Source of the DNA: an uncultured Bacteroidales bacterium | Lineage (GTDB): Bacteria; Bacteroidota; Bacteroidia; Bacteroidales; F082 | NCBI GenBank assembly: GCA_905234275.1 | Contig: CAJOHD010000001.1 | Span: 1-64,000, forward strand | Length of the DNA stretch: 64,000 bases | Reading direction: 5' to 3' | The notes under the pieces: model-generated | The model's database searches: none | Seen by the model: the letters and a program-made list of their open reading frames with translations, nothing else | What the model was told of the DNA's origin: nothing | Translations under genes and position numbers: made by a program | In this document: positions 57,624-64,000 of the stretch, piece after piece | Layout: every line of letters begins with the position of its first letter | Numbering within the stretch: the first letter of the stretch is position 1

Positions 57624-59675
57624 ATGAGAAAGAGCTATTTATTAATATTAATAGGTGTAGCTTTAGCAGTTATCACATCTTGCAAGAAAAAGGATCCAGT
57701 TGTTCCACCGGTACCTGTAACACCAGGCGCAGGCGATCTCCAGACGATGCCATACACACAGTCTTTCGCGACTGAATTTGGCACATATATCACAAAAAAC
57801 GTTTTAGGTGATCAGGTTTGGACTATCGACTACTCATCAGCAGTGATGTCAGGTCACGTTAATAACAGTGGAAGCCATGAATACTATGAGAATGAAGACT
57901 GGTTGATTTCATCACCGGTGCAGATCACCGGCGTTCAGCATGCAAAGGCTGTCGTGAACTATGCGGCACAATATCAAGGCCCAAGCGACGCCGACGTCGT
58001 GATGATGGTTTCGTCAGATTACACATTCAACAGCGAGCCTTCAACAGCGACATGGAATCAGTTGTCAGAGAAATTCAACAACACTGACGGATGGACATTC
58101 ACCGATAAGGAATTTAATCTTGACGCTTATATCGGTCAGACAGTGACAGTGGCTGTCAAGTTCTACTCATCAGCAACAAAATCACGTACTATCGAGATTA
58201 AGAGCATAAAAGTTCAAGAAGGTCAAGCTTCCGGCGGTGGCGGCGGACAAGGCGGCGAAGTTCAGAACATGCCTTACGTACAGTCGTTTGCAAATGATTT
58301 CGGAACATACACAACAAAAGACGTCCTCGGCGATGAGTCATGGGTGATTGACTATAGCACAGCCAAGATGACCGGATATGTCGGTGGTGAAAACCATGCC
58401 AATGAAGACTGGCTCATCTCTTCACCAGTAAATGTTACAGGTGTTGAACATGCAAAGCTTGTTATGGAATACATTTGCCGTTATTTCTCATCACTCAATG
58501 AAGACATCACATTCTGGGCATCAGAAGATTACGTCTTTGATGAGGCACCTAATACTGCAACATGGTCTAACATTTCAGCTACATTGACAGAAAGCAGCAA
58601 CTGGAATGATTGGAAGACAGTGGAATTAAGCCTCGACGCATATATTGGAAAGACTATCACAGTTGCTGTGAAATATATGTCAAATACAACAAAGGCCGGT
58701 ACAATCGAGGTTAAATCTATCACCGTTCAGGAAGGTGAAGCAGGTGGTGTGACACCTCCAGGTCCAATACCTCCAGGACCAGGCACAGGTAGCGGTACAG
58801 CTGATGATCCTTACAATGTATCATCAGGTATCGGTCTGCAAGGACAGGATATCGTGGCATGGGTGCAAGGCTATATCGTTGGTGCCGTTAGAAACGGAAC
58901 AAGCACAGTGACAAGCAACGACGATGTTATTTGGTCAGCTCCATTTGACTCATACACCAATGTAGTGATTGCTGACGATGCAAATTGCCAGGAGATTACC
59001 AGCTGCATCATTGTGAACCTGCCTTCAGGCAAGCCATTACGTGCTCAGGTCAATCTGTATGACAATCCAGACAACTATGGAAAGCAGTTATCAGTTCTTG
59101 GCAAGCTTCGCACATATTTCGGTCAAGCTGGTCTCCGCGACAGCAACGGTACCGAATCTGATTTCGTGTTGGAAGGCTATGTCCCGCCAACACCAGGTAC
59201 GACAATCTTCAGCGAAACATTTGCTAATGGACAGGGCTTGTTCACAATTCAGGATGTTTTGTTACCTGAAGAGTTGACATATGTTTGGTCATACGCATCA
59301 CAGTATTCATGCATGAAAGCTAGCGCATACGTCGGTCAGGCCTACGTAACAGAGAGCTGGCTCATTTCTCCTGCTATCGACTTGAGTGATGTCAACACAG
59401 CCACTTTGAAATTTGATCAGGCTGTCAACTACGCTTCACCACAAGGCGCATTGTCGATGATGATTTCAACCGACTACGCAGGTGATGTAACTACCGCCAA
59501 TTGGACAGAGCTTAACCTCAGCCAATGGCCGGCAGGTAACAACTGGTCATTTATGAATTCAACAGCTGACTTGACAAACTATGCAGGTCAAACAGTGACA
59601 ATAGCTTTCAAGTATACCAGCAACACCAGCGCTGCCGCAACATGGGAAGTGAAGAACTTTGTTGTTGAAGAATAA
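57624..59675 (+). CDS. Surface lipoprotein with three choice-of-anchor J domains and a DUF6359-like domain
   Basis: A 683-residue lipoprotein (lipobox VITSC, Cys20) with three repeats of a jelly-roll 'choice-of-anchor J' domain at about 40-192, 215-365 and 520-683. Each starts with a SFATEFGTY- or TFANGQGLF-like strand and contains ENEDWLISSPV or ESWLISPAID. Between the second and third lies a DUF6359-like, OB-fold-type domain at about 395-510 (SGTADDPYNVSSGIGLQGQD, AWVQGYIVGAV, RAQVNLYDNPDNYGKQLSVL, GKLRTYFG). Glycine-rich and proline-rich linkers join the parts. It probably sits on the cell surface and binds the substrate of the neighbouring EEP enzyme or receptor. Confidence 0.75.
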   Translation: MRKSYLLILIGVALAVITSCKKKDPVVPPVPVTPGAGDLQTMPYTQSFATEFGTYITKNVLGDQVWTIDYSSAVMSGHVNNSGSHEYYENEDWLISSPVQITGVQHAKAVVNYAAQYQGPSDADVVMMVSSDYTFNSEPSTATWNQLSEKFNNTDGWTFTDKEFNLDAYIGQTVTVAVKFYSSATKSRTIEIKSIKVQEGQASGGGGGQGGEVQNMPYVQSFANDFGTYTTKDVLGDESWVIDYSTAKMTGYVGGENHANEDWLISSPVNVTGVEHAKLVMEYICRYFSSLNEDITFWASEDYVFDEAPNTATWSNISATLTESSNWNDWKTVELSLDAYIGKTITVAVKYMSNTTKAGTIEVKSITVQEGEAGGVTPPGPIPPGPGTGSGTADDPYNVSSGIGLQGQDIVAWVQGYIVGAVRNGTSTVTSNDDVIWSAPFDSYTNVVIADDANCQEITSCIIVNLPSGKPLRAQVNLYDNPDNYGKQLSVLGKLRTYFGQAGLRDSNGTESDFVLEGYVPPTPGTTIFSETFANGQGLFTIQDVLLPEELTYVWSYASQYSCMKASAYVGQAYVTESWLISPAIDLSDVNTATLKFDQAVNYASPQGALSMMISTDYAGDVTTANWTELNLSQWPAGNNWSFMNSTADLTNYAGQTVTIAFKYTSNTSAAATWEVKNFVVEE

Positions 59676-59704
59676 ATTATTGAAATTCAATAAATTAAAG
59701 AAAA

Positions 59705-60523
59705 ATGAATAAGATAATGAAATATGGTTTTCTGGCGTTGTTTGTGCTGGCTATGATGAGCTCGTGCATGGACAAGAACGCGAGAAAAAACAATTATCCG
59801 GCTCCGGATATCCCGGAACCGCCTGTCGGAACGGTGTTTACGATGGACTCGCTTTACAGTGTCATTATCAATGCAGGAGATCCTAAGGACTACACCAACG
59901 ATACGATCTTTAAAAATGACGGCTCACTTTATGGTATTGTTACCGCCGACGAGACATCGGGTAACTGCTATAAATATGTCTTCCTGCAGGAAAGAGCCAC
60001 AGGAAAAGCCATCGAGCTTTATATGAACGCAGTGACAGGTCTCCGCATCGGCGACTCGGTAAGAGTTTGTCTGAAAGGCTCGGTTTTAGGCGTTTACAGA
60101 GGTACTCCTCAGATTCAGAATCTTGATCCGAAGAATGTGAAAATCCTGGCAAATTGTAAATACATAGAGCCGGAGGTTGTCACCGTTTCTTCAATCTTGA
60201 GCCAGCAGCATCTGTGCCAGTTGGTGACACTTGAGAATGTCCAGTTTAATGACACAACACAGGTTTGGGCAGTCCAGGAGGAAGGAAGCACGAGCAGTTA
60301 TGCAAACCGCACTTTGGATGAATATGATGACAGCTGCAATAAAACAGGCGATATCATCGTTAGAACAAGTACTTATGCGGCATTTGCCAATCAAAAGCTT
60401 CCACAAGGCAAGGGCAGAATCACTGCGATCGTGACGCTGTATCGTACAAATTCAAACTACACCTGGCAGCTTTTGGTGAGAACCGCTAACGAGGCGATTA
60501 TGAACGACCCACGTTGTGAATAA
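59705..60523 (+). CDS. DUF5689 surface lipoprotein
   Basis: A 272-residue lipoprotein (lipobox MSSC, Cys21) with two OB-like units: one at about 60-150 (GSLYGIVTADETSGNCYKYV, GKAIELYMNAVTGLRIGDSV, RVCLKGSVLGVYRGTPQIQN), and one at about 165-260 (QLVTLENVQFNDTTQVWAVQ, GRITAIVTLYRTN). This is the DUF5689 pattern. It is third in the receptor operon. OB-fold modules of this kind also occur in extracellular nucleases such as YhcR, which suggests nucleic-acid binding. Function is inferred only. Confidence 0.78.
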   Translation: MNKIMKYGFLALFVLAMMSSCMDKNARKNNYPAPDIPEPPVGTVFTMDSLYSVIINAGDPKDYTNDTIFKNDGSLYGIVTADETSGNCYKYVFLQERATGKAIELYMNAVTGLRIGDSVRVCLKGSVLGVYRGTPQIQNLDPKNVKILANCKYIEPEVVTVSSILSQQHLCQLVTLENVQFNDTTQVWAVQEEGSTSSYANRTLDEYDDSCNKTGDIIVRTSTYAAFANQKLPQGKGRITAIVTLYRTNSNYTWQLLVRTANEAIMNDPRCE

Positions 60524-60541
60524 TTATTTAAAAAGTAAATA

Positions 60542-61279
60542 ATGGCTGAAAATTTAGTAATCATACCGACGTATAACGAGAAGGAGAATATTGAGAAGAT
60601 AATCCGTTACGTCTTTAATCTCCCGATGGCTTTTGATATTTTGGTCGTCGAGGACAACAGTCCGGATGGCACTGCCGATATAGTGAAGCGCCTCATGCAG
60701 GAGTTTCCCGACAGGCTTTTCATTGAGGAGAGAAAAGGCAAGCTCGGTCTTGGAACCGCTTATATCCATGGTTTTAAATGGGCTTTGGAGCGTGATTATC
60801 AGTATGTTACGGAGATGGATGCTGACTTTTCGCATAATCCCGACGACCTCATCCGCCTGCACGACGCTTGTGCCAACGGTGCCGATTTAGCAATTGGCTC
60901 ACGTTACAAATGTGGCGTCAACGTGGTGAACTGGCCGATGGGAAGAGTCTTGATGTCGTATTACGCCTCAGCTTACGTCCGTTTTGTGACGAGGATGAAG
61001 GTGCGCGACACCACCGCAGGCTTCGTTTGCTACACTCGTAAGGTGCTGGAAACCATCGACTTCGACAGAATCAAGTTTATAGGATACGCCTTCCAGATCG
61101 AGATGAAATACACCGCTTGGAAGCTCGGATTCAAGATCGAGGAGGTGTCGATAATCTTTACTGACCGTCGTGAAGGCACATCAAAGATGTCGGGCGGCAT
61201 CTTCAGAGAGGCTATTTTCGGCGTCATCAACTTGAGATGGAGAGGAATGTGGGGTAAAATCAAACCAAGACAAAAGTAA
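60542..61279 (+). CDS. Polyprenol-phosphate mannose synthase-like GT2 glycosyltransferase
   Basis: A 245-residue GT2 enzyme without a membrane anchor, similar to dolichol/polyprenol-phosphate mannosyltransferases. Segments include VIIPTYNEKENIEKIIRYVF at the N-terminus, ILVVEDNSPDGTADIVKRL, YVTEMDADFSHNPDDLIRLH (DxD-type metal site), DLAIGSRYKCGVNVVNWPMG, RDTTAGFVCYTRKVLE and FTDRREGTSKMSGGIFREAI. It probably transfers mannose or glucose to undecaprenyl phosphate for surface glycosylation. Its stop overlaps the dihydroorotase start (TAATG). Confidence 0.92.
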   Translation: MAENLVIIPTYNEKENIEKIIRYVFNLPMAFDILVVEDNSPDGTADIVKRLMQEFPDRLFIEERKGKLGLGTAYIHGFKWALERDYQYVTEMDADFSHNPDDLIRLHDACANGADLAIGSRYKCGVNVVNWPMGRVLMSYYASAYVRFVTRMKVRDTTAGFVCYTRKVLETIDFDRIKFIGYAFQIEMKYTAWKLGFKIEEVSIIFTDRREGTSKMSGGIFREAIFGVINLRWRGMWGKIKPRQK

Positions 61280-62637
61280 TGGGATACGTTATTAAAAACG
61301 CGACACTTGTCAACGAGGGAACGACCACGCTGGCAAGTGTTGTCATTTCAGGCGACAAAATCGAAAAGATTTTGCCAGGTAGAGACGCACGGCCGTGCGT
61401 CTTTACAAATTATGATGTGATCGATGCCGAAGGATTGTATCTGATTCCAGGCGTCATCGATGAGCATGTGCATTTCCGTGAGCCGGGATTGACGCAGAAG
61501 GCGGACATCTTCACTGAGAGCCACGCCGCCGTGGCCGGCGGCGTCACATCGTTCATGGATATGCCAAATACCAATCCGCAGACGACGACACAGGCTCTTT
61601 TGCAGCAGAAATTCGACCTTGCAGCACAGAAATCAGCGGCGAATTATTCGTTTTATCTCGGCGCTACCAATGACAACATCGACGAGATATTGAAAACCGA
61701 CCCGAAAAAAGTGTGCGGCATCAAGCTGTTTATGGGGTCGAGCACCGGAAATATGCTTGTTAACGAGGACGATGCATTAGTGCGCCTCTTCAATGAGTCA
61801 CCATGCCTCATTGCGGCACATTGCGAGGATGAGCAGATAATTCACGAAAACACGGTGTGCGCCAAAGACTTGGCATCGAAAGGCGAAGTCGTGGCAGATG
61901 CGGGATTACATCCTTTTATCAGGACAACGGAGGCTTGCTATAAATCGACATCGAAAGCTGTCGATATGGCAACAAAGTTCGGTGCCCGACTTCATGTCAT
62001 GCATATCTCGACAAAATCTGAATTGACGCTGTTTAGAAACGATATCCCGTTGAAAGACAAGAAGATAACAGCCGAGACATGTCCTCATTACCTTACGTTT
62101 TGCGATAAGGATTACGATGAGAAAGGCTTCGCCATCAAGTGCAATCCGGCTATAAAGATGGCTTCAGATCGCGAGATATTGCGTAAAGCCATCGTTGACG
62201 GACATATCGACACAATCGGTACAGACCACGCACCTCATCTGTGGCAGGAGAAGTTTACTGACGATTATTTTACAGCAAAATCAGGATTTCCGTCGATACA
62301 AAACAGCCTCGACCTGATGCTGAATCTTTATCATCAAGGAGTGATTACGCTGCCACAAATCGTGAAGTTGATGTGTCATAATCCAGCGGAACTGTATCAG
62401 ATCAAACAACGCGGTTTCATTCGTGAAGGCTACTATGCTGACCTCGTTTTGGTTGATCTGAATCATGAAAAGGTGATTAAAAATGACGATATGTTTTACA
62501 AATGCGGCTGGACTCCATACGATGGAATGTCAGTAAAATCTAATGTCACGCATACTTTTGTGAATGGCAATCTCGTTTATCATAATGGAATAGTTGAAGA
62601 TAAAGTTTTTGGAAAACCATTGGAATTTGAACGTTAA
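61279..62637 (+). CDS. pyrC: Dihydroorotase, with a palindromic insertion
   Basis: Cyclises carbamoyl aspartate to dihydroorotate in pyrimidine synthesis. The 452-residue type I enzyme has IDEHVHFREPGLTQKADIFT (metal HxH), CGIKLFMGSSTG (the lysine bridging two metals), LIAAHCEDE, LHVMHISTKSE, and IGTDHAPH. Residues about 33-42 (GRDARPCVF) are an in-frame palindrome located in the loop before the catalytic barrel, between the first beta-strand domain and GLYLIPGVIDEHVH, so the active site is unaffected. It is coupled to the GT2 gene. Confidence 0.93.
   Translation: MGYVIKNATLVNEGTTTLASVVISGDKIEKILPGRDARPCVFTNYDVIDAEGLYLIPGVIDEHVHFREPGLTQKADIFTESHAAVAGGVTSFMDMPNTNPQTTTQALLQQKFDLAAQKSAANYSFYLGATNDNIDEILKTDPKKVCGIKLFMGSSTGNMLVNEDDALVRLFNESPCLIAAHCEDEQIIHENTVCAKDLASKGEVVADAGLHPFIRTTEACYKSTSKAVDMATKFGARLHVMHISTKSELTLFRNDIPLKDKKITAETCPHYLTFCDKDYDEKGFAIKCNPAIKMASDREILRKAIVDGHIDTIGTDHAPHLWQEKFTDDYFTAKSGFPSIQNSLDLMLNLYHQGVITLPQIVKLMCHNPAELYQIKQRGFIREGYYADLVLVDLNHEKVIKNDDMFYKCGWTPYDGMSVKSNVTHTFVNGNLVYHNGIVEDKVFGKPLEFER
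61379..61406. repeat. Palindromic mini-element, in frame in pyrC
   Basis: A near-perfect 28-base palindrome (GTAGAGACG ... CGTCTTTAC, GGCC centre), read on the plus strand as RDARPCVFT. It has the same one-base end variant as the copy at 23551. Confidence 0.85.
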
Positions 62638-62641
62638 AATT

Positions 62642-63076
62642 ATGAAAAAGTTATTGGGAATCATAGCGTTAGTGCTTGTTTTTGCATCATGTCAGGACAA
62701 TTCTGTGCGTCATGTGCAAAAAGTGATTCATTATTATGCGGAAACAGATATTCCTTGGGTGATTTATTATTACGATGTTGTAGGGAAGGACTCCACTTTG
62801 GTTGAAGAGCGCTGGTTTCATGAAAACGGAGTGCTACAACTTGAAGGAAATATCGTTGATAATCAGCGAGAAGGGGAGTTTAAGGGCTATTTCCCTTCAG
62901 GCGAGCTGATGAGTGTCGGCAAATTTGTGAAAGGCAAACGCGAGGGTAGAGGCAAGATTTATTTTGAAGACGGCAAGGTCAATGTTGAGAACGAATATCG
63001 TGACGGAAAACCTTACGGAATCTGGAAATATTACGACGAAGACGGCAATTTGGTCAATGTAAGAGAATTTAAATAA
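62642..63076 (+). CDS. YwqK-like (MORN-type repeat) lipoprotein
   Basis: A 144-residue protein. ATG 62642 gives a lipoprotein signal (MKKLLGIIALVLVFASC); the longer frame overlaps pyrC. The mature part has YwqK/MORN-like repeats: ERWFHENGVLQLEGNIVDNQ, GEFKGYFPSGELMSVGKFVK, GRGKIYFEDGKVNVENEYRD, GIWKYYDEDGNLVNVREFK. In some species YwqK is an antitoxin, but the lipoprotein form in Bacteroidota is a repeat protein of unknown role. The stop overlaps the tadA start (TAATG). Confidence 0.82.
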   Translation: MKKLLGIIALVLVFASCQDNSVRHVQKVIHYYAETDIPWVIYYYDVVGKDSTLVEERWFHENGVLQLEGNIVDNQREGEFKGYFPSGELMSVGKFVKGKREGRGKIYFEDGKVNVENEYRDGKPYGIWKYYDEDGNLVNVREFK

Positions 63077-63502
63077 TGCTATCCGTATTTTCTGATGAGA
63101 GTTACATGCGGCAGGCTTTGGCTGAAGCCAAAGCCGCCAGTGCCGGTAGGAGCCGTTGTTGTCGTGAACGACAAGATAATAGCCCGCGCACATAATCAAG
63201 TGGAATTGTTGACCGACGTGACGGCGCATGCTGAGATTTTAGCTATCACTGCTGCATGTAACGCATTGGGAACAAAGTATCTGGATGATTGTACTCTTTA
63301 TGTGACTCTCGAGCCTTGTGTGATGTGCGCGGGAGCATTGGAACACTGCCACATAAAAAAGGTCGTGTGGGCTTGTGATGACCCCAAAAACGGATTCCAG
63401 CGTTTTGGCAACCTTTTACACCCGAAAACCGAAATAAAAACAGGCATCCTCAAAGAAGAATGCCTGCAAATGTTGACCGATTTCTTTAAAAAGAAACGTT
63501 AG
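63076..63502 (+). pseudogene. tadA: tRNA-specific adenosine deaminase (TadA), frame-disrupted near the N-terminus
   Basis: Converts A34 to inosine in tRNA-Arg. From ATG 63076 the frame reads MLSVFSDESYMRQALAEAKA, the family N-terminus, then leaves frame and stops at 63193. One base forward, the sequence continues PVPVGAVVVVNDKIIARAHN, TAHAEILAI (zinc His-Ala-Glu) and LEPCVMCAGALEHCHIKK, complete to 63502. The break is at about 63130-63140, inside or next to a hairpin (GGCTTTGGC/GCCAAAGCC, 63114-63135), with about 4-5 residues missing compared with typical TadA. ATG 63095 would give an in-frame 135-residue protein with an altered first helix. As tadA is usually essential, an assembly error or use of 63095 is likely. 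Confidence 0.8.
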
Positions 63503-64000
63503 TCTTTCTTCACCATATCTCTGAAGAAACGCATCAGTAATCTTACGTGAATGCCAACGCCGCCTGCTGGTTTGTAGGCTTCGGCTTTCTCGAGGAATGC
63601 TGTTCCAGCGATGTCGAAATGCACCCACGGATAATCGGTAAAATGCTCTAAGAATTTTCCAGCGGTGCTAGCTCCACCGTATGCTCCACCAATATTCTGG
63701 ATATCAGCGAGGTCTGACTTTATCATCTCACCATATTCTTCGTACAGCGGGAACTTAACGAGGCGCTCATATACGCGTTCGCCTACTGCTTCGAGCTGTT
63801 TGTAGATATCTTCTGCGTTGTGTTCCATCGCCACTGTCGCAACAGGTCCGATGGCGCGTGATGCTGCTCCTGTTAGTGTAGCGAAGTCAAACACCATCAT
63901 CGGGTCGTATTTCTTTGCGTAGGCGAGGGCGTCGGCAAGGATGAGACGACCTTCAGCGTCGGTGTTCAGAACTTCGACAGTGGTGCCGTCGTACATGGTG
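63499..64000 (-). CDS. Leucyl aminopeptidase (M17), C-terminal part; 5' end outside the window
   Basis: The last 165 or so residues of a zinc or manganese aminopeptidase. The family signature NTDAEGRLILADALAYAKK (metal-binding) is followed by VFDFATLTGAASRAIGP and ADIQNIGGAYGGASTAGKFL, then FTDYPWVHFDIAGTAF. The frame is open to the window edge, so the N-terminal domain lies beyond position 64000. The 3' end overlaps tadA by 4 bases, convergently. Confidence 0.93.
   Translation of the reverse strand, partial: TMYDGTTVEVLNTDAEGRLILADALAYAKKYDPMMVFDFATLTGAASRAIGPVATVAMEHNAEDIYKQLEAVGERVYERLVKFPLYEEYGEMIKSDLADIQNIGGAYGGASTAGKFLEHFTDYPWVHFDIAGTAFLEKAEAYKPAGGVGIHVRLLMRFFRDMVKKD

Noticed and set aside
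62594..62641. Longer start for the YwqK-like lipoprotein
   Set aside because: It overlaps pyrC and would remove the lipoprotein signal from the N-terminus.

Overview
The window is a chromosomal segment from a member of the Bacteroidota, most likely order Bacteroidales. The evidence is a fused MurF-alanine racemase gene, a C25 (gingipain-type) peptidase with a type IX secretion sorting tail, a DUF4271-hemD-rnpA-yidD gene order, TonB-dependent receptor, Omp28 and DUF6029 envelope proteins, TPR/HTH and AraC regulators, and start-site regions with the Bacteroidota -7 box (TAnnTTTGC) instead of Shine-Dalgarno sites. I cannot name genus or species. I see no transposase, phage gene, rRNA, CRISPR array or conjugation gene.

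Layout. 1-1656: a frame-disrupted secreted protein and a decayed ParE/RelE toxin beside an intact-looking antitoxin. 1646-5379: TPR-HTH regulator and the acetate-forming pair ackA-pta. 5499-9914: DUF4271, hemD, rnpA, yidD, an S41 protease, cdd. 10063-14247: GtrA, CPBP protease, malQ, adk, hpt. 14341-22529: purE, rhomboid protease, a GNAT-symporter fusion, a ComEA-like protein, an NSS transporter, upp, and a FemAB-like/polysaccharide deacetylase pair. 22566-30033: GH3 glucosidase, C25 peptidase, pssA, AraC regulator. 30205-38428: exporter operon (TolC, HlyD, two ABC-2 permeases), then an RND/MMPL transporter and a polyprenyl synthase. 38506-45950: queA, an S4-domain protein, der, era, initiator tRNA, and a thioredoxin/DUF6029/Omp28 envelope set. 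45968-53710: manA, an M20 amidohydrolase, a LOG-family protein, a P-loop/dCMP-deaminase fusion, pdxA, murF-alr. 53835-60523: a divergent locus with a secreted EEP-family nuclease/phosphatase, a TonB-dependent receptor and two surface lipoproteins. 60542-64000: GT2 glycosyltransferase, dihydroorotase, a YwqK-like lipoprotein, a frame-disrupted tadA and the end of an M17 leucyl aminopeptidase.

The most striking feature is repeat DNA. A roughly 28-bp perfect or near-perfect palindrome (ends GTAGAGACG...CGTCTCTAC, core variable) occurs at least twelve times. Eight copies lie in frame inside protein genes (TPR regulator, malQ, GH3 twice, queA twice, murF-alr, pyrC), encoding VETHGRASL-like or RDARPCVST-like peptides. 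A second, roughly 90-140 bp element with inverted ends GTCATTTCGA...TCGAAATGAC fills many intergenic gaps. Its half-copies also sit in frame in the ComEA-like and murF-alr genes and form both ends of the malQ reading frame. Further short tandem and decamer repeats lie in other gaps and in one more gene.

The best candidates for under-described biology are these in-frame palindromic mini-elements, the EEP nuclease/TonB receptor/OB-like lipoprotein locus, the GNAT-symporter fusion and the P-loop/dCMP-deaminase fusion. Several apparent frame breaks (1-907, 1349-1656, 63076-63502) could be real decay or assembly error.
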